This document shows, piece after piece, positions 8,430 through 18,785 of a stretch of DNA of 64,000 bases. This DNA comes from Polynucleobacter hallstattensis. Lineage in GTDB: Bacteria > Pseudomonadota > Gammaproteobacteria > Burkholderiales > Burkholderiaceae. The notes below the pieces were generated by a model. That model saw only the letters and a list, made by a program, of their open reading frames with translations, was not told where the DNA came from and searched no databases. The DNA is taken from contig NZ_JACVPO010000002.1 of NCBI RefSeq assembly GCF_018881835.1, positions 496,001 through 560,000 of the forward strand. The letters are read 5' to 3'. Positions within the stretch are counted from its first letter, which is position 1, and each line of letters begins with the position of its first letter. Both the position numbers and the translations under genes were made by a program.

Positions 8430-10046
8430 CTATTGGGGAGCTAAGCCAAATTTACTGGTTTGAGCCCTATCCCAGTACAGCACATACTCTGGAGGTAAAT
8501 CTTTTTGTAAAGAGGTTGCGGCGCCTTGCAATAGCGCTCCAGCAGATAGAGTTGGGAGCTGAGTTGCCAATGAAGTGATCTTGCCAGAACCATCTCTGCT
8601 CAAAAGATAATCAGGTGTAATTTCGGTAGGATGCGTCAGACCTGCAGAGCCAATTAAATCAGCCAAAGATGCAACCGTATTCTCGTGAAATGCAAATACG
8701 CGCTCAGCCTTATCGGGAACCACTAATGCTCTTTGACGACCTAAATCCTGAGTTGCAACACCTGTAGGACACTTATCCGTATGACATGTTCGTGACTGAA
8801 TGCAGCCTAAGGCAAACATAAACCCTCTTGCAGAGTTACACCAATCAGCTCCTAATGCAATAGCTCGAATAATGTCATAGCCAGAAATAATTTTTCCAGA
8901 GGCCCCAATCGCAATCTCCTTGCGCTTATTGATTCCAACTAAGGTGTTATGAACCAGTCTAAGGCCATCACGAAGCGGCATTCCCACATGATCTGTAAAT
9001 TCAACGGGGGCAGCACCAGTGCCACCCTCGCTTCCATCAACCACAATGAAGTCGGGACTAATGCCTGTCTCTAGCATCGCCTTAGCAATACCAAAAAACT
9101 CCCAGGGCTGGCCAACGCATAATTTAAAGCCAACAGGCTTGCCACCGCTCAACTTACGCAAACGCGCAATGAATTTCATTAACTCTAAAGGAGATGAAAA
9201 TTCAGCATGATGAGCCGGAGAGACGCAATCCTCACCAATCGGTACACCTCTAGTAGCAGCAATTTCAGCAGTAACTTTAGCGCCAGGCAAGACTCCGCCA
9301 TGGCCTGGCTTAGCGCCCTGAGATAGCTTAATTTCCACCATCTTGATTTGCGGATCGACTACTTGAGCAGTAAATTTTTCCTCTGAAAATCGACCATCCG
9401 CGGTGCGACAGCCAAAATATCCAGATCCAATTTCCCAAATAATATCGCCGCCAAACTCCCGATGATATGAAGAAATTGAGCCTTCGCCGGTATCGTGTGC
9501 AAATCCACCCAGCTTGGCACCTCTATTCAACGCTCTAATGGCATTTGGTGAAAGCGATCCAAAACTCATCGCAGAAATATTGAATATAGATAAAGAGTAA
9601 GGCTGAAGACAGCTTGGACCACCAACTTGAATGCGAAAGGTGCTTGGGTCAGGATGACATGGAGAATTGGAGTGTCCTAACCACTCACCCTCAGAACCGT
9701 ACATAGACTTGATTGAACCAAATCCCCGCTTATCGTTATCTTTTTTAGAACGGCTATAAACCATAGCCCTTTGATTTCTAGAAAAAGGAAGTTTCTCCTC
9801 ATCATCCTCTAGGAAATATTGACGAATTTCTGGGCGAATATATTCAAGCAAAAAACGCAAATGTCCTATCAGGGGATAGTTCCGCAAGATTGAATGCCGC
9901 TTTTGCATTACATCCCTCAAACCAAGCAGAAATAATGCTACGAAAAAAATAGAGAGGTATGGGCTAAAGGGAAAAGAGAGGATTGCAAATACAACTGTGG
10001 AGAGCCAAAAGAAATATCTGGAATAGCGCATTCGAAGTTCCCTCAC
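8430..10046 (-). CDS. FMN-binding glutamate synthase-like protein, membrane-anchored
   Basis: A 538-residue protein with two hydrophobic helices at the N-terminus (about 10-45), then the FMN-binding synthase domain of glutamate synthase. Family marks are ISAMSFGSLSPNAIRALNRGA, KPGHGGVLPGAKV, VVDGSEGGTGAAPVEF and the cysteine cluster CIQSRTCHTDKCPTGVA (CX5CX4C, the 3Fe-4S type) near residue 415. It lacks the amidotransferase domain and the C-terminal beta-helix of GltB, and no GltD-like gene is adjacent. The family is common in proteobacteria but its reaction is not known to me. It is transcribed alone, with a 255-base gap upstream in which I see no clear element. Confidence 0.87.
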   Translation of the reverse strand: MRELRMRYSRYFFWLSTVVFAILSFPFSPYLSIFFVALFLLGLRDVMQKRHSILRNYPLIGHLRFLLEYIRPEIRQYFLEDDEEKLPFSRNQRAMVYSRSKKDNDKRGFGSIKSMYGSEGEWLGHSNSPCHPDPSTFRIQVGGPSCLQPYSLSIFNISAMSFGSLSPNAIRALNRGAKLGGFAHDTGEGSISSYHREFGGDIIWEIGSGYFGCRTADGRFSEEKFTAQVVDPQIKMVEIKLSQGAKPGHGGVLPGAKVTAEIAATRGVPIGEDCVSPAHHAEFSSPLELMKFIARLRKLSGGKPVGFKLCVGQPWEFFGIAKAMLETGISPDFIVVDGSEGGTGAAPVEFTDHVGMPLRDGLRLVHNTLVGINKRKEIAIGASGKIISGYDIIRAIALGADWCNSARGFMFALGCIQSRTCHTDKCPTGVATQDLGRQRALVVPDKAERVFAFHENTVASLADLIGSAGLTHPTEITPDYLLSRDGSGKITSLATQLPTLSAGALLQGAATSLQKDLPPEYVLYWDRAQTSKFGLAPQ

Positions 10047-10301
10047 CTCAATTTTTGATAAACGGAAATTAAAAAATGATGCCTTCTACATCTACAGCAA
10101 GATATACAGAATGATGAATTATCTGAGTATAGCTTTTATGTGCTATCGACAGATATATGACATTTAAATGAAAATGTAAGCTTATTCAACTCAGAACGGG
10201 ATGCTATCCAAAGTTATCGCCCCTTTTTAGGCTTTGACTGCAATTAATCCTAGCAACAACATAGCTCGCGCTATTGATAACCTAAGATCTATCGATTCAC
10301 T

Positions 10302-11093
10302 TTAATTATCGAGATATCTTCTCAAGAAATACGAGAAACTATCTACTAGTAATACCAAACCAATCATCGTCATTAAAATCGTGCTGGTATCTTGCATTTG
10401 AAAGAGGCTCATATGAAAAGCGAGCATCTGCCCCAAGCCGCCGCCGCCAACCACCCCAAGAACGGTCGCAGCCCTAATATTATTTTCCCAGCGATATAAG
10501 CTATATGAAATTAATTGCGGCAGAATGCTTGGTAATGTAGCGTATAGGAAAATTTTTAACTCACCAACTCCCATAATGCGCAGAGTCTCTGCCGGTTGAG
10601 TAGGCGCATTTTCAATAGCATCTGCAAACAACCTCCCCAGCACACCCGTAGTGTGCAAAGCTAGTGCCAAAGTTCCTGCAAAGGGGCCGAGACCAACCGA
10701 TATCAATAACAATGCAGCCCAAACTAACTCTGGAATGGATCGTAATGCATTCAATATCCACCGAGTGATAGTGCGAATGTAAATTGGATCATTGGCATAC
10801 GTTTTACTAGCGGGAAAAGCTAAAACTATGCCGAATAAGGCCGCAATAAGAGTGCCTAAGGCCGACATTGCCAAAGTCTCTAATGAGGCTTGGAAGACCT
10901 TATTCAGAAAGTTCCCGCTGAAATTGGGTACTAGCAACTCACCAAAAAATTTACCCATTAATTCCCAGCTACGAACTGAAAGTAATTTTGATAGTTGTAT
11001 ATCTAGGGACCAAAAGCTAGCGATGATAAGCAAACTCATACCCATCAGTACGATGTAAGGATGCAATGAAAGATGGGGAGACTTTAATTGCAT
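10302..11093 (-). CDS. phnE: PhnE-type ABC transporter permease (second)
   Basis: A 263-residue inner-membrane permease with about six hydrophobic segments and the ABC importer permease signature around ALRSIPELVWAALLLISVGLGPFAGTLALALHTTGVLGRL. The EAA-loop region continues through ENAPTQPAETLRIMGVGELK. It is a paralogue of the neighbouring permease; two-permease arrangements are common in Phn-type systems. The start lies 1 base after the stop of the first permease. It ends the phnD-phnC-phnE-phnE operon. Only a small hairpin (ATAGC/GCTAT) follows, so the operon terminator is unclear. Confidence 0.87.
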   Translation of the reverse strand: MQLKSPHLSLHPYIVLMGMSLLIIASFWSLDIQLSKLLSVRSWELMGKFFGELLVPNFSGNFLNKVFQASLETLAMSALGTLIAALFGIVLAFPASKTYANDPIYIRTITRWILNALRSIPELVWAALLLISVGLGPFAGTLALALHTTGVLGRLFADAIENAPTQPAETLRIMGVGELKIFLYATLPSILPQLISYSLYRWENNIRAATVLGVVGGGGLGQMLAFHMSLFQMQDTSTILMTMIGLVLLVDSFSYFLRRYLDN

Positions 11094-11094
11094 A

Positions 11095-11928
11095 TCAGTT
11101 GATTAATTTTCTGAGTTGGGCACTAAACCAGTCTGCCAAAGCAACTAAGATCATGAACGTGATCAGAATAGTCGCTACTTCAGAACCATTAAACATTCTC
11201 ATGGAGTTATCCATTTGCTGGCCTAAACCACCTGCACCAACAAACCCAAGCACTGCAGAAGAGCGGACAGCGCACTCCCAGCGATAAACGGTGTAACTTG
11301 TTAGCTCACTCGAGTTTTGAGGCAGGACGGCATACAAGAAGGTTTGTAAGCGGCCCGCTCCATTGCGAAGCAGTGCTTGACTTGACTCATGACTCCCACT
11401 CTCTAAGATTTCAGCATAGATCTTCCCAAGCATGCCTGCATACGTTAGTGCGATTGCCAACACTCCTGCGGCAGGGCCAAGACCAACTACCCTCACAAAT
11501 ACCAAAGCCCACACTATTTCAGGAATACTTCGCATCAAGATCAACACGATTCGAATAATTTGTCGAATCACGAACGGTAAAGTTGCCATACGACCCGTTA
11601 ACGCAGAAATGGATAGCACACGGGTGCTCACCAAGGTAAGTGGGATTGCTAGTACGAGAGCCAAAACCATCCCAGCAGTTGCAATGGCAATAGTGCGCCA
11701 AGCCTCTATAGCAACTAATTTTAAAAAGTCGGGCTTAGTATTAGGCGGGACAAAGTCTGCCAAAAACTTAAGAGTGACTTTTAGATTCTCTGCCTCAAAA
11801 AAAACCCAAGGCTTAAATTCTGTTGAGATGAGTGCTGGCACCAATAAAACAATAGCCAGAATAGCAAGACTAAGACGTGAATGCCATGCAGGATCTTTTA
11901 TATGCAAGGGAGTAGAAGCTGAAATCAT
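11095..11928 (-). CDS. phnE: PhnE-type ABC transporter permease (first)
   Basis: A 277-residue integral membrane protein, paralogue of the gene downstream. It shares the signature MRSIPEIVWALVFVRVVGLGPAAGVLAIALTYAGMLGK and the GFVGAGGLGQQMDNSMRMF C-terminal region typical of PhnE permeases. It would form a heterodimeric channel with the second permease, driven by the PhnC-like ATPase. It lies 31 bases after the ATPase gene. The substrate cannot be told from the permease. Confidence 0.87.
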   Translation of the reverse strand: MISASTPLHIKDPAWHSRLSLAILAIVLLVPALISTEFKPWVFFEAENLKVTLKFLADFVPPNTKPDFLKLVAIEAWRTIAIATAGMVLALVLAIPLTLVSTRVLSISALTGRMATLPFVIRQIIRIVLILMRSIPEIVWALVFVRVVGLGPAAGVLAIALTYAGMLGKIYAEILESGSHESSQALLRNGAGRLQTFLYAVLPQNSSELTSYTVYRWECAVRSSAVLGFVGAGGLGQQMDNSMRMFNGSEVATILITFMILVALADWFSAQLRKLIN

Positions 11929-11959
11929 TGAAAATATTAAGTCAGCATTCGATTAAGCT

Positions 11960-12757
11960 TCACTCAGCATGGAAGATATTAGCTTCTAACTGAGTAATTT
12001 CATGCTCACTTTGTGCATATAAATTCTGAAGAATATTTTTCGTAATATCAGCGGATGGCAAATCAAATGCCAGCTCACCAGCTTGCAGTCCAATCACCCT
12101 AGAAAATTCTTTGGTTGCAATATCGACTTGGTGCAATGTCACAATTAAGGTAACGCCCCGTTTCTTCGCCTCTGCAATCAGCATCTGAATTGCTTGCCTC
12201 GATCTTTTGGGATCCAAGGCGGACAAAGGCTCATCTACCAACCATAGGTCAGCTCGGCTCATTAAGATTTTTGCCAACCCAACCCGCTGACGCTCCCCAC
12301 CAGATAAACGATCTACCCTACTCCATAATTTTTCACTGAGATCAAATAGGGATAGCGTGTTGAAGGCGTCTTGAGAATATTGTGGGTAAATTAAATTCAA
12401 TATGCTCTTGCTCAATCCCATTTCTCCGAGCCGACTGGCGGACAAGGAAGTAACCACACGTTGTCGTGGGGGCAGCGGCGGAATTTGCGGTGCATAAAAA
12501 AGGTGCTGGCGCAGTTGACGTAATGCCCCGCCAGAAATTGACCATGGATTGATTCCACCTAGAGCAAGTGCCCCGGACTTAGGTTTCATTGCAGCCGCAA
12601 TCATTTGCAGCAAAGTGGTCTTACCAGAACCCGACGGCCCAATGATCGCTACATGCTCACCAGTTTTTACTTGAAAAGAAACATTCTTTAAGGCAAAGAC
12701 TTCATCCTGCTCACGAGCAGGATGATAGGCAGTGATATTTTCTAAATGTACGTCCAC
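11960..12757 (-). CDS. phnC: PhnC-type ABC transporter ATP-binding protein
   Basis: A 265-residue ABC ATPase with Walker A at residues 40-47 (GPSGSGKT), signature LSGGERQR at 151-158 and Walker B ending in Asp175-Glu176 (LWLVDEPLSALD). The region before the signature, HLFYAPQIPPLPPRQRVVTSL, is the PhnC-like Q-loop segment. Translation starts at a GTG codon 2 bases after the phnD stop, so expression is likely coupled. It energises the import system together with the two permeases. Confidence 0.88.
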   Translation of the reverse strand: MDVHLENITAYHPAREQDEVFALKNVSFQVKTGEHVAIIGPSGSGKTTLLQMIAAAMKPKSGALALGGINPWSISGGALRQLRQHLFYAPQIPPLPPRQRVVTSLSASRLGEMGLSKSILNLIYPQYSQDAFNTLSLFDLSEKLWSRVDRLSGGERQRVGLAKILMSRADLWLVDEPLSALDPKRSRQAIQMLIAEAKKRGVTLIVTLHQVDIATKEFSRVIGLQAGELAFDLPSADITKNILQNLYAQSEHEITQLEANIFHAE

Positions 12758-12759
12758 GA

Positions 12760-13623
12760 CTATTTGATTAAGCCTGCACTGCGGCCAGCAAGCTCCAGAT
12801 TTTTATAGTTATCTGCTTTCGTGGGAATGTATTTAGTGGCGCGATTTAAAGTCAATATTTCCTTGCCTTCGGAAGTGTTCATATCCAGCGCAAATAGGGC
12901 CTTAGCAATCTTCTCACGTTGAGCAGCAGGCATATCTGCATGAACCGACCAGTTGTAATTAAAGTAAGGGGGTGTTGTGTAGAAAACATCCACCTTGCTC
13001 GTGTCTACCTTACCTTCATTCACAAATTTATTCCAAACGGTAATGTCTAAAGCTGCTGCATCCACTCGACCACTCACTACTGAGGCAATCGTCGCATCAT
13101 GCGCACCTGAATAAGCTACGCGCTTGAAATCAGTTTCCGGGTTAATTCCAGCCTCTAGGAGGAAGGTGCGTGGCATCAAATGCCCAGACGTGCTGGATTG
13201 AGAACCAAAACTGACTTGCTTGCCCTTTAAATCCGTTAACTTAGTAATTCCTGAATTTTTCTGCGTAATAAAAACAGAACGAAATTTAGTATCTTCTTCA
13301 CGCTGTGCAAATGGGACTACTTTTCCACCGGAACGAATGTTTGCCTGTACATAGGTAAATCCACCAAACCATACCAAATCTACTTGCTTATTAACCATGG
13401 CCTCTACTGCAGCCGGATAGTCATTGACCGGAGTGAACTCCACCTTCATACCAAGATTCTTTTCGAGATAATTACTGAGAGGTCCAAACTTTCTCATTTG
13501 CTCAGTAGCTGCCTCTTCAGGAATAGTTGTTACCCGAAGAACTTGCTGCGAGTAGCCCAGAGGGATATGTAGCAAACAAGCCAATACCACTAATGATCGA
13601 ATCCATTGAAGCATTTTCATCAT
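12760..13623 (-). CDS. phnD: PhnD-like periplasmic substrate-binding protein
   Basis: A 287-residue exported binding protein with a Sec signal peptide (about 1-25, ending GYS-Q). The body is a PhnD/PBP2-type domain: VEFTPVNDYPAAVEAMVNKQ, VDLVWFGGFTYVQA, QREEDTKFRSVF, GKQVSFGSQSSTSGHLMP and DAAALDITVWNKF. It is named for phosphonate uptake, but the family also includes phosphite binders and a group annotated as putative selenate binders, which this sequence resembles from memory. No phosphonate catabolism genes are nearby, so the substrate is open. An AAAGGA ribosome site precedes two adjacent ATG codons; either may start translation. Confidence 0.82.
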   Translation of the reverse strand: MMKMLQWIRSLVVLACLLHIPLGYSQQVLRVTTIPEEAATEQMRKFGPLSNYLEKNLGMKVEFTPVNDYPAAVEAMVNKQVDLVWFGGFTYVQANIRSGGKVVPFAQREEDTKFRSVFITQKNSGITKLTDLKGKQVSFGSQSSTSGHLMPRTFLLEAGINPETDFKRVAYSGAHDATIASVVSGRVDAAALDITVWNKFVNEGKVDTSKVDVFYTTPPYFNYNWSVHADMPAAQREKIAKALFALDMNTSEGKEILTLNRATKYIPTKADNYKNLELAGRSAGLIK

Positions 13624-13636
13624 GTTCCTTTATTAA

Positions 13637-13666
13637 TAATGTGATTATGTAACACCAAAGTAAGCT
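13637..13666 (-). promoter_or_regulatory. Possible phnD promoter
   Basis: On the minus strand, TTGAGA (-35 like) and CATAAT (-10 like) are separated by 18 bases, with the -10 about 15 bases before the phnD start region. It lies between the start codon and the displaced guaA end. This is a consensus match only. Confidence 0.35.
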
Positions 13667-13698
13667 ATCTCAATACGTAATCGCAAAAATCAATCATC

Positions 13699-13740
13699 TC
13701 ATTCCCACTCAATCCTTGCCGGTGGCTTTCCGCTGATATC
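13699..13740 (-). pseudogene. Displaced 3' end of guaA (putative attachment-site fossil)
   Basis: This segment matches the last 40 bases of guaA (14850-14889) at 35 of 40 positions in the same orientation. Read on the minus strand it encodes [13 protein letters not shown] followed by TGA, against [16 protein letters not shown] in the intact gene. Similarity stops sharply at both sides and there is no guaA body upstream. The two copies are direct repeats bounding a segment of about 1.1 kb that holds only azlC and azlD. The 3' end of guaA is known as an integration site for genomic islands, so this is most simply the old gene end displaced by an insertion. Confidence 0.8.
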
Positions 13741-13752
13741 CTCAGCTTCTCG

Positions 13753-14088
13753 TTAAATCAAAAATCTGGCTAGAGTAAAAAAGGCCATTCCCAATAATAT
13801 GGTCGCCAAGATACTATTGGTCACCAAAAACCCAATCACTCCGCCAATTGCTCCAAATAGCTGGGGTGAATACAGGTTTAATTCAAATAGTTGCGTCGTC
13901 GGATCTTTTACAAACAGCACATCTGGAAGGACGATAGCAATGAGCGCGGCAGTAGGTGCATAGCGCAAGAACTCATGAACGCTTCTGGGAATCGGGAATT
14001 TTGATCCCACTAAAAGAAAAGAGCCTCTGCTAAGTAAGCTAACCAGCATTAAGCCAAAAAAAGCAATCCACAAATCTACTGTATTCAT
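13753..14088 (-). CDS. azlD: AzlD-family branched-chain amino acid exporter subunit
   Basis: A 111-residue membrane protein with about three to four hydrophobic segments, matching the AzlD family (SRGSFLLVGSKFPIPRSVHEFLRYAPTAALIAIVLPDVL). AzlD works with AzlC to export branched-chain and related amino acids. The start overlaps the end of azlC by 4 bases (ATGA), a typical arrangement. Its stop lies 13 bases from the displaced guaA end, so the gene sits at the edge of the putative inserted segment. Confidence 0.87.
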   Translation of the reverse strand: MNTVDLWIAFFGLMLVSLLSRGSFLLVGSKFPIPRSVHEFLRYAPTAALIAIVLPDVLFVKDPTTQLFELNLYSPQLFGAIGGVIGFLVTNSILATILLGMAFFTLARFLI

Positions 14089-14795
14089 ATATTCTTTTTT
14101 TGAGATTGTTTATCAACCAATACCGCAGCCATAACACCAGCAATTACTGAGCAAACAATTGTTAAGCGATAAGGTAGATTGATTGTTAAGACGCAAGTAC
14201 AGGCAGCCACTAACGCTGAGATAACAGCAGTTTTATGTTTAATAGCAGGAATAATCAAAGCCATCAATGCTAGCGGGCCAGCAAATCCAAGGCCCCATGA
14301 GATCGGAATATAGGATCCAAAAAAAATGGCAATTAATGCGCCTACCTGCCAAAAAAACCAATGCGCTAAAACCATTCCCATAAAATAGAGCAGCTCAACT
14401 TGCTTCCCTTGGGAATTATCTGGTGAAGGGAACTTTTCTATAAATTTCGCAAAACTCATATCGGTATTTAAACCCCCGATACCCAATCTTTGCCAGAAAG
14501 AATAATGTTTGAAGTGAGGTTGAATGACTGCGCTAAAAATGACAAAACGGGACATCACAATTAGTGCCGTCAGCCAAACAGTCCAAAAGGGATAATCTCC
14601 AGCAATCAATGGCATCACCGCTAATTGCGAAGAGCCGGCATAGACCAAGATATTGAACCAAAATGTATCTACTGGACTGAGTCCCGCGCCCAGCAAACTA
14701 ATACTTGTCACTAAGGACCAAGCAATTATCCCCGGAGACGACTCGAGCATCACTTTTAAACCTTCGATAAAAGGCGGTCGCTGGAAGAATTTCAA
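14085..14795 (-). CDS. azlC: AzlC-family branched-chain amino acid exporter subunit
   Basis: A 236-residue integral membrane protein of the AzlC/YgaZ family, the large subunit of a branched-chain amino acid efflux system. Family marks are the N-terminal SPGIIAWSLVTSISLL, NILVYAGSSQLAVMPLI and MSFAKFIEKF, with several hydrophobic segments after that. It is followed with a 4-base overlap by azlD. It lies 52 bases downstream of guaA on the same strand, between the two copies of the guaA 3' end, so it was probably acquired by insertion. Confidence 0.88.
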   Translation of the reverse strand: MKFFQRPPFIEGLKVMLESSPGIIAWSLVTSISLLGAGLSPVDTFWFNILVYAGSSQLAVMPLIAGDYPFWTVWLTALIVMSRFVIFSAVIQPHFKHYSFWQRLGIGGLNTDMSFAKFIEKFPSPDNSQGKQVELLYFMGMVLAHWFFWQVGALIAIFFGSYIPISWGLGFAGPLALMALIIPAIKHKTAVISALVAACTCVLTINLPYRLTIVCSVIAGVMAAVLVDKQSQKKNI

Positions 14796-14847
14796 GAAAT
14801 TTAAATGCTTTATTTAGCGAATTGGGAAGCAACTCAATCGTGAATTT

Positions 14848-16455
14848 CTATTCCCACTCGATAGTTGCTGGTGGTTTTCCGCTGATATCGTAGACCACAC
14901 GATTAATGCCACGCACTTCATTGATGATGCGGTTCGATACTTTGCCCAGTAGATCATGTGGCAAGTGAGCCCAGTGTGCGGTCATAAAGTCTTGTGTTTG
15001 CACTGCCCTGAGGGCAACAACGTATTCATAGGTTCTACCATCACCCATTACGCCAACGGACTTCACTGGCAAGAACACAGCGAAGGCTTGGCTAGTGAGG
15101 TCATACCAAGATTTTTGGCTGACTTCATCAATCGTATTGCGTAACTCTTCAATGAAGATAGCATCAGCACGTTGCAAAAGACTTGCAAACTCAGCTTTGA
15201 CTTCACCCAAGATGCGCACACCAAGACCGGGGCCTGGGAATGGATGGCGATACACCATCTCACGCGGCAAACCTAAAGCAACGCCAAGCTCACGTACTTC
15301 ATCTTTAAATAATTCACGCAAAGGCTCAAGTAACTTGAGGCGCATATCTTCAGGAAGGCCGCCTACATTGTGATGACTCTTAATCGTATGCGCGCCCTTC
15401 TTACCTTTACCGGCAGACTCAATCACATCTGGATAAATAGTTCCTTGAGCAAGCCACTTGGCATTTTCGATCTTGCTAGACTCGATCTGGAAAATCTCCA
15501 CGAATTCTTTGCCGATGATTTTTCGCTTGGCTTCAGGATCTGCAACACTGGCGAGCTCAGACATAAACTTCTCTTTAGCATCAACCCGAATGACTTTGAC
15601 ACCGAGATTGCGGGCAAACATTTCCATCACCATGTCGCCTTCATTTAAACGAAGCAGGCCATGATCAACAAATACACAAGTGAGTTGCTCACCAATGGCG
15701 CGATGTATTAATGCCGCTGCCACACTAGAGTCAACACCACCGGATAAACCTAAAATGACTTCTTCATCGCCGACTTGCTTACGAATATGCTCAACTGCTT
15801 CACTAATGTAGTCGCCCATGACCCAGTCTGGTTTGCAATGACAGATCTCATGCACAAAGCGAGCTAGGATAGCTTCGCCTTGTAAGGTATGAGTCACTTC
15901 TGGGTGAAACTGGAATGCATAAAAACGGCGCTCTTCATCAGCCATACCTGCAATTGGGCAGGACTCTGTTGAGGCCATCAGCTTGAAAGCTGGCGGCATT
16001 GAAGTTACTGAATCACCATGACTCATCCATACCTTCAGAATGCCGTGGCCTTCGCTAGTAGAAAAGTCTTGGATACCTTTGAGTAAATTGGTGTGGCCAT
16101 GGGCACGTACTTCTGAATAACCAAACTCACGGGCTTTAACAAGAGATTCGGCGGAGGCAACTGCGCCACCCAATTGGCTTGCCATGGTTTGCATGCCATA
16201 GCAAATACCTAAAACAGGAACGCCTAATTCAAAAACGATTTGCGGTGCACGAGGACTACCCTCTTCCGTTACCGAGCTAGGTCCACCAGAAAGAATGATG
16301 CCTTTACCACCCTGCTCTTGAATAAACTTACGAATGAATTCTGGATCGCAATCATAGGGGTGGATTTCAGAGTAGACGCGGGCATCACGCACGCGCCGAG
16401 CAATCAATTGGGTGACTTGTGAACCAAAGTCGAGAATCAGTATTTTGTCGTGCAC
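14848..16455 (-). CDS. guaA: GMP synthase (glutamine-hydrolysing)
   Basis: A 535-residue bifunctional enzyme that aminates XMP to GMP. The class I glutaminase domain has Cys85 (GICYGMQ) with His184 and Glu186 (FQFHPEV). The ATP pyrophosphatase domain has the P-loop SGGVDSS at 238-244, and the C-terminal dimerisation domain ends in [12 protein letters not shown]. Length is normal and the gene looks functional. It follows guaB by 36 bases, so the two steps IMP to XMP to GMP are co-transcribed. A diverged copy of its last 40 bases lies 1.1 kb downstream. Confidence 0.96.
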   Translation of the reverse strand: MHDKILILDFGSQVTQLIARRVRDARVYSEIHPYDCDPEFIRKFIQEQGGKGIILSGGPSSVTEEGSPRAPQIVFELGVPVLGICYGMQTMASQLGGAVASAESLVKAREFGYSEVRAHGHTNLLKGIQDFSTSEGHGILKVWMSHGDSVTSMPPAFKLMASTESCPIAGMADEERRFYAFQFHPEVTHTLQGEAILARFVHEICHCKPDWVMGDYISEAVEHIRKQVGDEEVILGLSGGVDSSVAAALIHRAIGEQLTCVFVDHGLLRLNEGDMVMEMFARNLGVKVIRVDAKEKFMSELASVADPEAKRKIIGKEFVEIFQIESSKIENAKWLAQGTIYPDVIESAGKGKKGAHTIKSHHNVGGLPEDMRLKLLEPLRELFKDEVRELGVALGLPREMVYRHPFPGPGLGVRILGEVKAEFASLLQRADAIFIEELRNTIDEVSQKSWYDLTSQAFAVFLPVKSVGVMGDGRTYEYVVALRAVQTQDFMTAHWAHLPHDLLGKVSNRIINEVRGINRVVYDISGKPPATIEWE

Positions 16456-16491
16456 GAAAGGATTGCCTTAAATTCAGTCTGCTTTTACTTC

Positions 16492-17967
<1,476 letters not shown>

Positions 17968-17984
17968 CTAGTCGCAAAAACCGA

Positions 17985-18335
17985 TTATAGCCTCCTAGCC
18001 TTTCTTTTAGCTGCGGCGGCCTGGAATTTGGCATCTTGATTCTGATTAGCCTTCTTACGACGGACAGCCTTGGGGTCAACTAGGAGTGGTGAATACAGCT
18101 CTAGGCGATCACCCTCGTAAATAGGGCTGTCCCAATCCTTACGCTTGCCAAAGACGCCAAAACAGCCTTTTCTGGCCAAGGTGGAATCACTAGGGCCTTG
18201 GGCAAGTCCAGCTTTAAGGAGGGCAAGTCCTACAGTAGGAGCCTCGGAGGGCAATAAGCGCAGCGTGAAAGGGTTTAACTTGGGCTCACCCAAGCGGGCA
18301 TCGCAAATCAGAATCTCCATAGACTGACTAGCCAT
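17985..18335 (-). CDS. rnfH: RnfH family ubiquitin-like protein
   Basis: A 116-residue protein with the RnfH/UPF0125 beta-grasp domain (ILICDARLGEPKLNPFTLRLL, GLAQGPSDSTLARKGCFGVFGKRKDWDSPIYEGDRLELYSPLLVDPK) and a basic Lys/Arg/Ala-rich tail. The open frame extends further upstream, but that part is out of frame with ratA and not conserved. The ATG at 18335, 8 bases inside the end of ratA, is the sensible start; ATG at 18320 is also possible. RnfH-type genes commonly accompany ratA and smpB, and no Rnf complex is present here. Its role is unclear. Confidence 0.85.
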   Translation of the reverse strand: MASQSMEILICDARLGEPKLNPFTLRLLPSEAPTVGLALLKAGLAQGPSDSTLARKGCFGVFGKRKDWDSPIYEGDRLELYSPLLVDPKAVRRKKANQNQDAKFQAAAAKRKARRL

Positions 18336-18759
18336 AGAGGTCTTCAGCTCGCTTAACAAAGCAATCCACGAAGGTACCTGCAATATGTCCGAAGACTGGG
18401 CCAATAATCTTATCCAGGATGATGCTCTTGAACTCCCAGTGAAGCTTAAATTCCACCTTGCAGGCATCCTCTTTAAGGGGAATGAAGTTCCACTGCCCAG
18501 AAAAATGCTTGAATGGGCCATCCACAAAGACCATATCAATACTCTCGGGGCGACGATTGGTGTTTCGAGTATGAAAATACTGATTAATACCCTTGAAGTG
18601 GATATTGATTTTGGCATCCAAAACAGTCTCGGATTGCTCAAAAATTTCCACTCCACCGCACCAGGGTAAGAACTCTGGGTAGCGGGCAACATCAGTTACC
18701 AAACCATACATACGGTCCGCGGATTGGCCAATTAAAACGGTCTTGTTGACGTCTGCCAT
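18328..18759 (-). CDS. ratA: RatA/Coq10 START-domain protein
   Basis: A 143-residue single-domain protein of the polyketide cyclase/START superfamily, with the pattern MYGLVTDVARYPEFLPWCGGVEI and ending FVDCFVKRAEDLYG. In E. coli RatA was described as a toxin that blocks 70S ribosome formation; related proteins (Coq10) bind ubiquinone, and the second role may be the general one. It is divergent from smpB, with 26 bases between the starts, and overlaps rnfH at its end. It should not be read as a toxin-antitoxin pair on this evidence. Confidence 0.86.
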   Translation of the reverse strand: MADVNKTVLIGQSADRMYGLVTDVARYPEFLPWCGGVEIFEQSETVLDAKINIHFKGINQYFHTRNTNRRPESIDMVFVDGPFKHFSGQWNFIPLKEDACKVEFKLHWEFKSIILDKIIGPVFGHIAGTFVDCFVKRAEDLYG

Positions 18760-18785
18760 AATCGATCTTGAGAAGCTAAATAAAT

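Noticed and set aside
10047..10301. 255-base gap searched for a riboswitch, small gene or terminator
   Set aside because: Only a 5-bp hairpin (ATAGC/GCTAT) was seen; no convincing element.
11432..11956. 174-residue plus-strand frame
   Set aside because: It is the antisense shadow of the well-supported phnE permease, low in complexity and without family motifs or a ribosome site.
17985..18692. A 235-residue open frame covering rnfH plus about 119 upstream residues
   Set aside because: The upstream half lies antiframe to ratA on the same strand, has no family resemblance, and RnfH proteins are about 100-120 residues. The gene was started at 18335.
18328..18759. ratA as part of a toxin-antitoxin system
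   Set aside because: The neighbour rnfH has no demonstrated antitoxin role and the protein matches the Coq10/START family; the conserved ratA-rnfH-smpB context looks like housekeeping.
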